Positions 53,406 to 63,300 of a stretch of 64,000 nt of DNA are shown here, in pieces. The stretch comes from Oscheius onirici (taxonomy: Eukaryota; Nematoda; Chromadorea; Rhabditida; Rhabditidae), in contig OW051470.1 in the NCBI GenBank assembly GCA_932521025.1, positions 930,001 through 994,000 of the forward strand, in the 5' to 3' direction. The first letter of the stretch is position 1, and the number at the start of each line of letters is the position of its first letter. The position numbers and the translations under genes were made by a program. A model generated the notes under the pieces. That model was given only the letters and a program-made list of their open reading frames with translations. It was not told the origin of the DNA and ran no database searches.

Positions 53406-55023
53406 TCATTCTGAATCTTCCGAAAGACTGTCGACTGTATCGTATCGAGCCGGCGGAGCTTCTGAAGACTCATACTTCGATTTTGTCTCGCGGTAGGACG
53501 TCGACGCTGCATGCACTGTGTGCACTTCTTGATATTCTTTGACTTCCCGGTTATGTGGCTCCAGCTCCTGGGGTCGTTCAATTGGTGTAACGACGGTTGT
53601 ATGAAAAACTGGTCTCGTTTCAATTTGCATGGGTTCCGGAGCTACAGGAGCACTTGGCGCAGGTTTTGTTTGGACAAAAACACTCTGTTGAGCTTCTTCT
53701 TGCCTGATGTTTGACTCCATATGTTCAGCTCCTTTCTTCTCCATGTAAAAGATAAAGTAAAGTGCAGCTTCGCAGAACAAAGCGAAGATCATTGCAAACC
53801 AGGATAATATGAAGCTGTAGTCGAAGTACTGAAAATATAGTAAGTTTAGCTTTGGAAATATGAGCAAGCTCCAAATACGGTAAGGTGAAAGCCGTCAAAA
53901 ACGGTTGGGCTTTTGCTGAAACTTTCACCTAAATACATGACGTACCGGGAAGAACATTTTGTAATCTGGAGTTCCTTGACTACTCAAATAGTTCTTAGCA
54001 GCACTTATTCCTAAGTGAAAAGGGTTAGAGCAAAGAAATTTAAAAGCACACCTGCATTGGCTTTTCCTGCAAAAATAGAAGTTCCAATTAGAATGCATAG
54101 AACAGTTATACCATTCATGACCAAAAGAGCTAAAAGAGCGTTGAACCTCGGCACTTTTCTGAGGCTGAAATTTTTTATTGTTGAGTGTAATATGACGATC
54201 TTGCAATAACAGTCCTAAGACGAATATACACAAAATTTCAAGGGAATAGGCGATGCAGATAAATGCCAGAGAGGCATTGAGTGCCGAAAAATAGGAGTTG
54301 AAACCATTGACGCCGCCCTGAAAAAAGTTTTTTGGAAAAAAATGGAATAAATATTACCTGAACACTATTGCAATCGCCAATGCCTTTATTTACTGTACAG
54401 AACTGGTATAACCCTAACGTATAATCTATGCTGGCTTTAGACTTGGCACTGGGCATCGTTAGCCATCCTAAGATTGTTTTATTTGCTTATCTAAAGTATT
54501 AAATATGGTGTCTATGGCTGACTGTGTGTTTGTCTGTTTGTCCATGACGACATTCGTTGTCACAAGTTATAAATTGTCAGGATTAGATAGCAAGCTACTT
54601 TGGAACTTAGAGTTTTAACAGGCTTTCGCCATCTAAGGAGCTTTAGAAATGTACCAGCCGTCTACGACGTCTGTCGCCGCCCTGGCGCCTGCGGCGCTCA
54701 GAAGTGCGAAGAATGTTGTCCAAACATTAAATTTCTAGTCCCCCTAAGTTCAAAACTAACTATCTAATCCTAAGAAAAGCTAACTTGTCCTGACTTGTTT
54801 GTGGCCATGGACAAACACAAATAAACAGAGTCCACCACAGACACCACTGCACTTTAGTAGTAGAGAGAAAACTGTTACTACGACGCGACGAAGCCGTCTG
54901 GTTATATTTAAAACATCACTCACTTGGTGTAAACAGAGCAATTGACGTGAAGAGGAAAGTGACAAAATGTAAAAAGTATGGGAGAATAGGGAGAATGGCG
55001 GCTCCGTTCAAAACGAGCTGCAT
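53406..55023 (-). CDS. Claudin-like tetraspan membrane protein
   Basis: Exons (- strand) 55023-54924, 54467-54358, 54317-54205, 54164-54052, 54010-53946, 53828-53406; 307 aa with every phase matched. Helix 1 ILPYFLHFVTFLFTSIALF; first extracellular loop FTPRWL...TLGLYQFC...GDC, the W-x-x-x-G-L-Y/W-x-x-C-x-x-C pattern of claudin and nematode Clc-like proteins; helices 2-4 FICIAYSLEILCIFVLGLLF, VMNGITVLCILIGTSIFA and YSFILSWFAMIFALFCEAAL. The long cytosolic tail (about 110 aa) is rich in Pro, Glu, Val and ends SLSEDSE. The third intron uses a GC donor (GCAAGA); only this joins the helices in frame. Intron 1 carries a 339-bp MITE. Claudin-like proteins form cell junctions or modulate channels. 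Confidence 0.8.
54507..54845. mobile_element. MITE with long terminal inverted repeats (family C) in tetraspan intron 1
   Basis: Left end GGTGTCTATGGCTGACTGTG, right end the inverted GGTGTCTGTGGTGGACTCTG; the arms run about 80 bp inward to AGGATTAGATAG / CTATCTAATCCT. No coding. A related end is at 47817-47905. Confidence 0.8.
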
Positions 55024-55078
55024 TGCAATAGTACGTGAAGTACTTAAACACGCTTATCGCGACCGCGAAGATGGGTTT

Positions 55079-55231
55079 TTACGAGAGACGTGGATTCTTT
55101 TTATCGGCTGAATGTTTGGCAGTACCAAGCCACACATTCAGCCGATAAAAAGAGTCCATTCCTGAAGCAATGTGAACTGAAACTGTGGCCGAGACGAGAA
55201 TGAGTAGAAGAAAGAAGCCGGACTTGTACAT
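55079..55231 (-). CDS. Small secreted peptide, 50 aa
   Basis: Single open frame on the minus strand from ATG at 55231. Signal peptide MYKSGFFLLLILVSATVSVH, then a short mature part containing YRLNVWLGTAKHSADKKNPR and ending LS. TCTCCCAG stands 27 nt before the ATG. It lies 55 bp upstream of the tetraspan start on the same strand. The coding sequence itself contains a near-perfect hairpin (55091-55157). It may be a neuropeptide-like or other secreted peptide, but no processing sites beyond DKK are visible; too short for certainty. Confidence 0.5.
   Translation of the reverse strand: MYKSGFFLLLILVSATVSVHIASGMDSFYRLNVWLGTAKHSADKKNPRLS
55091..55157. ncRNA. Candidate miRNA-like hairpin
   Basis: Perfect 19-bp arms CTTTTTATCGGCTGAATGT (55097-55115) and ACATTCAGCCGATAAAAAG (55133-55151), extended to about 25 bp with a 2-nt mismatch (TGGA..TCCA), and a 17-nt loop with internal TTGGC/GCCA pairing. 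The size and loop fit a pre-miRNA, but it overlaps a short open frame. Confidence 0.4.
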
Positions 55232-56496
55232 CGGATGCAACCTCCAGCCGATCAGAAGCTGGGAGAGGCAAAGAGGATGTGAATTAGAGTCATCGGAGCC
55301 ATCTGAAATGCTCTTTTTGGAAGCTGTAGGATTGAGTGTGTTGCTAGAACAAAGCTACTTGTAAGACGAGAATCGAATATCCTGTCTATCGAACTTTAAG
55401 TTGTCTATAGAAAGAAGGAATGCCTGTTGGAATGCCGTTTCGCCCGAATTTGTTGGGCGGGAAATAAGGACCAAGACGAGAACATAGCACTTTTTGTTCG
55501 CCTGCGAACCGAACACGGACGTCCGAGCCTCGAATGTTCGTCCGGCGGACGGACTGTTCGACGAACAGCGGACACGAACACGGAGCGAACATTTCGGAAA
55601 ATTTCAGTCAAAAACAAGGTTTATGGCAAATCAAGCACTTTGAACATATAGTCAAAGCGACCTTCTTTAAATCCTGATTTAATGAAACGACGGAAAGAGG
55701 TCGTGTTCGGCCAAAACGAGCAACGAACACGACTCTGCCCAAGACACAACTCACACAGACACAACTCTCGCCACAACAACATGCACTATAAGAAGACGAA
55801 CTTTTTTTGAAATCTGCTGGATTCTATGATCTTTTGGAGCTACTGACAGTCTACTGGATCACGTTACTACCCTTTTCAACTGAGATCAGTGGCGATCACA
55901 GACATACACTGTATTCACTGGAAAAATAAGAAAGCAGATGGAAAAAACAAACAGGAGGAAGCTTGTCGAACCAGCCGGAAGAAAGTAGTCTGCGTGGTGA
56001 AAAGAAGAAAAGGAAAAGGAGGAAACCATCATTACATCATGTTGTTTTGCTTTGTGCTGGCTACAGGCGTAAAAGCCCTGTAGACATTCAGTTTTTCTGT
56101 TATTTTTGTGTTACTGAAATCAATCATGGCATTTGGCGGAGAAAAATTCATGGAACTGTCTTTATCCATATGTCTGTCCGAAACGTTTGCGTTTGAGCGA
56201 AAATGCCTACGCAGCAAAGGAAACCTATTGTTTTACCTATGCAACCGTCCCACAAAACAGTTTGAATCGGATTCAGCCAACAAAGCAAAGTCCCTCGACC
56301 TCTTTCTTGGTTACAGCCTTTTTTCAAGGGTGTAATCGCAAAAATTTATTTGCTCCAACAGTATGTTTTCCTAATTGCATTCAATTCGAAAGTTTTGAAG
56401 AAAAAATAAAATTGCAAAGTTTTCAGAAAGTTCTTTGAAAATTGAAAGTTCCGAGTTAATTGGATTGCTGCTCGTCTGCCAGGAAGGACCTTCAAG
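55232..56496. other. Intergenic with CGAAC island
   Basis: No supported exon. The last 170 bp before 56497 belong to a direct duplication shared with 59570-59744. Confidence 0.4.
55490..55735. repeat. CGAAC/GTTCG-rich island
   Basis: Two dense clusters of GAACACGGAC, GTTCGTCCG and CGAACACG words around an AT-richer centre. Shares GAACACGGACGTCCG and GAGCCTCGAA-type strings with 22775-22946. Confidence 0.6.
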
Positions 56497-57200
56497 ATGC
56501 GACTTCTCCTTCTCCTCGGCTCCCTGTCCCTGCTGGTAGGTCCACCACTCCTAACTGTTTTACCACTGCCCCTTTCAGGAAGCCATCACTGTCCCAAGAG
56601 GCGACCAACTGACAAAGCCGCTCGAAGTCCGTATCAGATACCCCATCGTTCCCGGAGACATTCTACGAGTTTCGGGCAAGGATTTCTTAAAGTGACCAAG
56701 CTTGTCATCAAGAACTTTTCGGTGAGCGCTACTCTCCCTCTGTGTCACGTCCGTTTTTGGCACAACGGCTAACATCAACCTCTATCTGAGGCTCACAATC
56801 AGTCCTTGCTTCGGCCTCATTAATGAACTAAGCCTGGCAACAAGGTGAGTTCCAGTTTCTCGTAAACCACTGATTCAGATTCCTTTCTTCTTCGTTTTCT
56901 TGAGTTAGTCGTTCGCAATAATAATAATCTAGAGGATCTAGTCAGAAAGAGAGTATGGGCTATAGCAAACCTCTAGGCTCGACTTTCGTCAGATTCTAGC
57001 TCCGTAATGTGTCTCTTACAGCCCAATATCCGTTCACTTCAGACAGCTCCCATCTGCTCCATGCTCAAGATCAGAAGGCATTCTCGCTTGATCTTTGAAC
57101 TGCACGCCTGGCAACAAGGACAGTTCCAGTACCTCATAAACCGCAGATTCAGCTTCACATCCCTTCTGGAAGAAACAGTCAGTAAAAAAGACCAGGCAAG
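56497..57200 (+). pseudogene. Decayed secreted lectin-like gene, copy 1
   Basis: The start duplicates that of the gene at 59745: exon 56497-56535 (signal peptide MRLLLLLGSLSLL), 43-nt intron, exon from 56579 coding EAITVPRGDQLTKPLEVRIR and PIVPGDILRVSGK, but then a stop at 56693-56695. Downstream pieces such as RLIFELHAWQQGQFQYLINR (near 57090) recur in damaged form around 56830, so exons were tandemly duplicated and broken. The pattern P-G-D-I-L-x-V-x-G followed later by F-E-L-x-x-x-x-x-x-x-F-x-x-x-x-N is reminiscent of galectins; this is a guess. Confidence 0.45.
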
Positions 57201-57679
57201 TTGAAACCTCAGGACTGGAATTTCATCAGATTCTTTGCCAGCAGCTTCGGAATGTGTCTCTGTCGGTCCGGTATCCGTTTACTTCAGACTTCACGCTCAA
57301 GATGAGAAGTTATTCCTTGAACTCGCCACATCCAAACATCCATCAGTCTTCTCCCATACGACTGCGGCATGATTGAGCTGTCAGTCTGAAAGATCTAGTC
57401 AGGCAAAGACAGGATGGGTACAAGTCAAACCTTTTGATTTTCAATTCTCTGTTGCGCAGCCGGTATCTTCAGAATGTCTCTTTTCTTGTCCGCTTCCATT
57501 CAGTACATCAGTAATCTTTTCCATACTCGGACCAGGAGTCATTCTTGGATCATCGTTTCCGTATTTCGCCAGTTTTTGTCGGCGTTACTGTTCTCGATCA
57601 TCAGCCTTCTCCCAGACCATTCCTGAAAGAAAAGAAAAAGAGAACAAGCTCAAGTTTTGTCTTCTAATATTTTAGCACA
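57201..57679. other. Further decayed copies of the lectin-like exons
   Basis: 57225-57330 and 57450-57520 repeat, with changes, the CAGATTC...AATGTGTCTC...TATCCGTT.ACTTCAGAC word order seen at 56990-57060. No intact frame. Confidence 0.4.
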
Positions 57680-57832
57680 TAGAGGCGGATTGGCGCAGTG
57701 GCAGGAGGCGCCAGCGTCAATCAATGGGTCATAAGTTCGATCCCCGCCTCAGCCCAACCAAGGCTTCTACCCTTCCCCCTTAGATGCACCCGCTAGCCAA
57801 AGGCTTGAAGACCGGAGAATACTTTACTTTAC
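57680..57832 (+). mobile_element. tRNA-derived SINE with perfect 9-bp target duplication
   Basis: TTTAGCACA occurs at 57671-57679 and again at 57833-57841. Between them: a tRNA-like head GAGGCGGATTGGCGCAGTGG (A-box), CATAAGTTCGATCCCCGCCT (B-box), a body of about 75 bp and a tail of ACTTTACTTT repeats. This is the standard layout of a pol III-transcribed SINE inserted by target-primed reverse transcription. Confidence 0.88.
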
Positions 57833-58130
57833 TTTAGCACAGGACAAGAGAACTATCAGTCTCTAAAGGTCCAAGGGCCTCCCAAAATTAGAAAAGTTAA
57901 ATGTGACCTGGGAGAGAGTGGAGAACTGACGAGAATTGGAACTGGAGAACTGACGATTTTCCAAGGGCAGAGTTTTTTGAATAGCTTCTGCTGAAGGATA
58001 AAAATTCTACAAGAAATGGTATGTTTGGTTGAGCCACTACCTTAACAGAACTGGTGTTCGCAGTTTGTTTGCGCACTACACGCAAAAAAAATAGAAATAC
58101 GGTTCTAATTCCCCTAAAAATATCAATTTT

Positions 58131-58345
58131 CAGGACCTAATCATCCCTTTCACCCAGGTAAACTAGTCGGCTTCGAGTTCTTCGCTAGTCAAGAAACTTG
58201 ACAGTCTCTTCCGCGAGTCCGACTGCTGCGACTCCGTTACCATGTAATTACTGCCAAATTGTCGTAAGTCATTCTCCTCGATCGATCTTCTTCTGTTTGT
58301 TGTACTTTTTGGCCCTTTTGTAAGTTACATAATAAAACTGGTCCT
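58131..58345 (+). pseudogene. Inverted partial copy of the MED17 last exon and 3' UTR
   Basis: The + strand here reads TTCACCCAGGTAAACTAGTC then CGGCTTCGAG...AAGAAACTTGACAGTCTC...CGCGAGTCCGACTGCTGCG, ending in a frame LDSLFRESDCCDSVTM then stop. The true MED17 C-terminus on the minus strand (60506-60381) ends RESDCCDSVTI. An internal stop, a deletion and lost splice context mark it as a fragment; similarity continues into the 3' UTR up to AATAAA near 58329. Confidence 0.8.
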
Positions 58346-58589
58346 AAAACTTAAAAAACCTTTCATCTTTAGCTTGCTGTCTTGCCCGAGTCTGTTCCCG
58401 AAAAGAATATGTGGAACAGTTGCGGGATTTTCTCTTTGCTCCTCTGTCCCTATCGCCCTTTTCCCTCTGTCACGGAAACACAAAAAGGAAGTGCCTTTCA
58501 AAACACTTGGGAGAGAGATGCAAGCTGTTATCAAGGGAATGCTGGGAATGAAGGACGAGGCTATCTGTAATGGTCGAGATTGAGTGAAA
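58346..58589. other. Open frames without support
   Basis: A stretch open in two overlapping frames from an acceptor CATCTTTAG (58371); no family recognised. AATAAA on + at 58606. Confidence 0.3.
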
Positions 58590-58596
58590 AGGACAT

Positions 58597-59505
58597 TTTA
58601 TTGATAATAAACCGAGCTGTATCACAAGTTGAAGCTTCGGACCGTTCCGCGAGAGAGAGAGTCACAAAGCGACAAGCAAAATTGCCGTTGGTCTGCGGGA
58701 TAATGTACTAAAGTTTCTCTAAGATCACGTACTAAGGGTAGTCTTACCTGCTCGTCTTCGTAGTATTCGAAAAACTTGTTGGAGAAAACTTCCGGGCAGA
58801 AGGATAAGAGGCTCAATGAGAAAGCCCTCTTAGCGAGTCCGTTGTCCCTGAGGAAGTTGGAGAGCGTCTTTGGATCCACCGTCGCTGCTTTGTCCAAGTC
58901 GGCCGGATGCAGTTTCGGATGGTTCAGTAACTGGAGGTACTGCGTCACCAAAGAAACGATTTTCCTGAGAGCCTCGACCTGAAAAGGGAACTTATCAACT
59001 GAACTGGATGTCTGACAGTTGTTTCTCGACTAGCTACTCTCTGTCTCTCCCTAGCACGCAAACCGCAGCCTCAAGCATCTAGTCACTCTGTTCAGAAAGG
59101 ATCCAAAACCAAGTGCAGCTTTCTTGCTCTGAAGCCATCTTGAATGAAGTTCTGTTTTGAATCAAAGTAAGGCCCGATGCAGTTGTAGTAAGGACAGAGT
59201 GTAGCTTTTTGAGAAAAAGGACTGAGGCGCTTTTCGATACTATGTTGCTATTCTGTTTAAAACGACGTACCTGCTTTTTTCTGACATCTTTGTCCTCTTC
59301 CTGCATCGAAATCCTAGTAATTATGGGCCAGAGGGATTCCATTTTTTCCGTCAGCAAGTCGGCATACTGGATCACGTCTTCGAAAGCCAGCGATGTTGCG
59401 GATCATCAGACGTATCCGGGTCCACGGTGAAAATGAATTCGGACAAACCTGAAAACGACTCAATGTTGCTTCAGCAGAATGGTAGTTTTGCCGAAAGTCT
59501 AGGCA
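58597..59505 (-). CDS. Partial unidentified gene
   Basis: Recognisable minus-strand exons: about 59504-59451 (FRQNYHSAEATLSRFQ), about 59363-59272 (YADLLTEKMESLWPIITRIS and MQEEDKDVRKKQ), and 58979-58750 (VEALRKIVSLVTQYLQLLNH, then HPADLDKAATVDPKTLSNFL and FCPEVFSNKFFEYYEDEQ), followed by a short final exon near 58701. All helical, no domain recognised. The AATAAA (- strand) is at 58597-58602. The 5' end is not found; it would lie antisense to the second lectin-like copy. It could be a fragment in this duplicated region rather than an intact gene. Confidence 0.45.
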
Positions 59506-59744
59506 TTGAGCGAAAAGATGGTATAGTTGACCAAGTAAAAGTTGCTACAGGAACAGGAAAAGAAACTTACTTTTTTCAAGGATGTAATTCCAAAAATTTA
59601 TTTGCTTCAAACAGTATGTTTTCCTAATTGCAAGAAATATAAAAGTTTCTTTTGGAAATTGCAAAGTATTCAAAAAGTTTCTTTGAAAGTTGAAAGTTCC
59701 GAGTTAATTGGTTTGCTGCTCGTCTGCCAGGAAGGACCTTCAAG

Positions 59745-60063
59745 ATGCGACTTCTCCTTCTCCTCGGCTCCCTGTCCCTGCTGGTAGGTCCACCACTCCT
59801 AACTGTTTTACCACTGCCCCTTTCAGGAAGCCATCACTGTCCCAAGAGGCGACCAACTGACGAAGCCGCTCGAAGTCCGTATCAGATACCCCATCGTTCC
59901 CGGAGACATTCTACGAGTTTCGGGCAAAACTGGACCCTCACGACTAATAAACTCCACGGTCTTTGTCATTCGTCCGCAGACGTCACTTCAGTTCTCGACG
60001 GCTATCGGTGCTACCGACGGCTCTACCTCTACCCCTTTCGAGACACCCACGTTGCTTTCGTGA
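59745..60063 (+). CDS. Secreted lectin-like protein, copy 2 (model uncertain)
   Basis: Exons 59745-59783 and 59827-60063: signal peptide MRLLLLLGSLSLL, then EAITVPRGDQLTKPLEVRIR, PIVPGDILRVSGKTG and STVFVIRPQTSLQF, stop at 60061. The other frame (HVAFVTNRDENSFLTVFI, then CGRNFVHITRKIHAYGSL to 60164) also looks coding, so a small intron or a frameshift may join them; AATAAA at 60298 suggests the transcript runs that far. The first 350 bp including the promoter side duplicate 56320-56690. The ATG is 16 nt after CTGCCAG. Confidence 0.45.
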
Positions 60064-60380
60064 CAAATCGTGACGAAAACAGTTTCCTGACTGTATTCAT
60101 ATCCCAATGTGGACGGAACTTTGTTCACATTACAAGAAAGATTCATGCCTATGGTTCCCTTTGACTATTCCTCTTACTCTCGCGATTTTGAGAATCCCCT
60201 TGTCCCCGAAGCCTTTAGTGCCCTCTTTTCTTCTCGTGAACAAAGGAGACGTCGCTAAGTTGTTTAAACCAATATTGGGTTTCAGAACTGCCATTTAAAT
60301 AAATCCTGATTTTATTCTGTAACACACGAAATCACGAAAAAGTACAAGAATCAGAAGATTGATAGAGGGGAGAGACATAA

Positions 60381-63300
60381 TTATATGGTAACGGAGTCGC
60401 AGCAGTCGGATTCGCGGAAGAGACTGTAAAGACTGTCGAGTTTCTTGACCAGCGAAGAGCCTCGAAGCCGATCGTAGTTGATCTGGGTGAAGGGAATCGC
60501 TTGGTCCTGAAAACTGGCTATTTTTAGAGGAATTGGAACCGTTGAGACCCACGGTGTTGTAAGCAAACATTTGATACTCAGCTATGTTGCGTAGAATTAG
60601 ATTGCGTATCTCGGCTGAGCATCCAACGTTTTGCGTGTTATCTTTAAGCGAAACTACCGGTATATAGTCCTTCCAGTCGGAGAAAAATCAGACCTATAAA
60701 ACGAGACCCGCTGCCATGCAAACGTTGGATACTCGCCCAAAGATTCGCAGCTAAATTCCATGTCAATGTTCGCTGCGAATCCTTGGCTGAGTATCCAACT
60801 TGTGGCTCCGGGTCCCGCCAGTTCTAAAGAGGTACTTTTTCTCGAATTTGTGTTTTGAGGACCATTTGGTCGATTAGAACAATACTGACGCAAAAAAGAA
60901 GACTTACAACAGTCGAAGTGAGCTTCTTAACATAAATTTCCGGCATTTTGTCCATGAAAAACTTCAGGTAGATGGCTCGAGTCGTGCCCTCGTTGTAGAG
61001 ATAAACCGTCGGAGCCGGATTGCCATTGTTGTCCACGTTGTTCATATTGGCATGAGCGAGCTGAAAATGCTTGTTTTGTAAGCGGGAAACAATGAAAGTC
61101 ACCTGGAACATCCAGCTGTTTTTGGCTACGGTAATTCCAGCAGCGACGGAATGAGCGACTACCTGAAAGTATGCAAATTACTGGAAATTTCATCAATATT
61201 TTGGCTGTCTGCATTTTGGCTGCGTCGTATGGCTCCAAATTCAAAATTTTTGCTACACGGTCTCACGCAAGACGCATATTTGCATCTCGGACCGGTGCTG
61301 ATCTCGGGCTTGTTTTAACGGCTCAGTACGGGATTTTACACATTTTTACACGTAGCAGACTGTTCTCGACAGCAGGCCGCTGGTTTATTCAAAAACAAAG
61401 CTACGAAACGAGTCTTACCAGTTGTCTGATGGCCCATCGAAGATCCTCCTTCGTCCTATTGCACTTGATGTCGTAGGTCGGCAGCTGCTGGACTACCACG
61501 TCCTCCTCTGAGATCCTAATGTGAAAATGCGTCCTAAAATTAGTTTTTCAGGCTAAAAAACGGTTATAACTCACTTGGTGGTAGGATGTTCGCAATATTT
61601 GCTGGTCAGCGTGCACATGATTATCGTGTAGGTCTGAGCGCAGCGCATGAAGCGGAAAGTCAGCTGAAATCCCATTTTTTTAAAAGAGAAGACAAGGAAA
61701 ATTCACTCCAGGATCGGATTCCTCAGTCATAATCTCTTTCAGCGTGTTGATGACCATCTTGACGAGCGTGTAGTGAGTAGCGACGGTACAGATCTTGGAA
61801 AGGTAGCGGACTGGCCGTGGACGACGATCTTCAATCTGGAAATGAATCAATTTAGTCACTGAGCATGGAAACTGATAGTTTGATGCCAGGAGATATACAA
61901 TTCGGGACCCACGTACTAAACTTTTAGCAAACGTAAAAGGAGGTTGAGTAAAAAGGTGAGAGCAGCAGAAAATGTGGACATTTGAAAGCGTTAAATAGAT
62001 TTCATGCAGGTTTCGGGTCGTATCGGACGGCTGCAAAAGTTTATAGCAAGAAAAGAGAAGATTGTAAGAAAATGGGAACAAGAAGGGCTTAGGAAAAGAC
62101 AGAGAACAGGCTTTTGGAATCTGATCTGAGCAGGTTGAGGTCCCAGCAGGCTATTTCTTCATCTAGTCTTTCTTGGCCGTGAAGCAAGACAGTGAGCAAG
62201 AAAACATTCTTATGATAGGGAATGACAGAGAGGAGTCTTCAAAAGATACGGTATTTGTAAAACGGGGACAGAGTCAAGTGCTAGAAGTGTTTACCACAAA
62301 AACAGCCTCACCTCTTTCTCCGAGAAGGCCTTCGGCCCTCTAAAGTCGAGCTGTTCAGTCAGTGGCGTCAGTGGCAGCGAGACAAAGACCTGCGGCCTGC
62401 AAGAACGGACACACTGCTCTGCCACGATAATCGTCCTCAGCACTCTGTTTAGATAGGCGTCGCCGTCGGGGATCATCGCTGGCAGTTCCTAGAATCATTT
62501 TTGGAGTTTATTAAGGCTAAACTGACCTCGAAAGGAAAATACTTGAGCTCGAAGCGGATGAGAAGATCGTCGCACAGATGCGTGACCAGGACGTCACCTT
62601 TGATCAGCGTTCGACGAAGATGACTTGTGGCGGCGTCTTTACAGAGTGTCTTGTACGTCGTCCGGCAGATTAGCGTCTCATGAGCCCATTTTAGGGCATT
62701 GTCCCAGTGAATCTGTTCCTGTTTCTTCGTGTCCAGACGCATGTACTCGAAACGGACGTCATCGAGCTCCGTGAACAGATTCGTCGTCGTTTTATCGTCT
62801 GAAATAGGCACATTTTAGAGGAAAGCTTGCAAATGGTGTGTTTTCCTATACTTCTAGTTTTGGTGACCTATAAAAAAGACGAAGCCCATACCCGGCAGTA
62901 TGGAGACAGTTAGCGTGGCTCGTCTGGCCAAATCCCTCGGTACCGTGACCTGTAGAATACTCTGACAGAGCGTTTCGTTGACCGTGTGGCTCGGATCGAC
63001 TCGTGATCTATCGGAATTCAGGTAGATTTCCGGCTTGGCCCTTCTCGAAATGTCAAAGACCTCTCTCGGATTGAATTTGCTGCCAAAAACCTTGTATCCC
63101 AGGTCGCCGGTAATGTGGTCGCCAATCTTGCGAATGCGCCAGTATTCGCGCATCTTTCGGAGTTCGCTGTAAGTTTAGTTATTTTTGACTTTGGAAACAA
63201 AGTTAACTGACTGAAAGAACTGAGTACGGTCCTTTAGTTCCTGGTCGTCGCGCGTCTCTATGCCACTCTGATCCATTCGTCGGATCGACATTTCCAGCAC

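Noticed and set aside
57682..57750. Functional tRNA gene
   Set aside because: The head is tRNA-like, but the anticodon arm is not formed, and the 9-bp target duplication and ACTTT tail show that it is a SINE.
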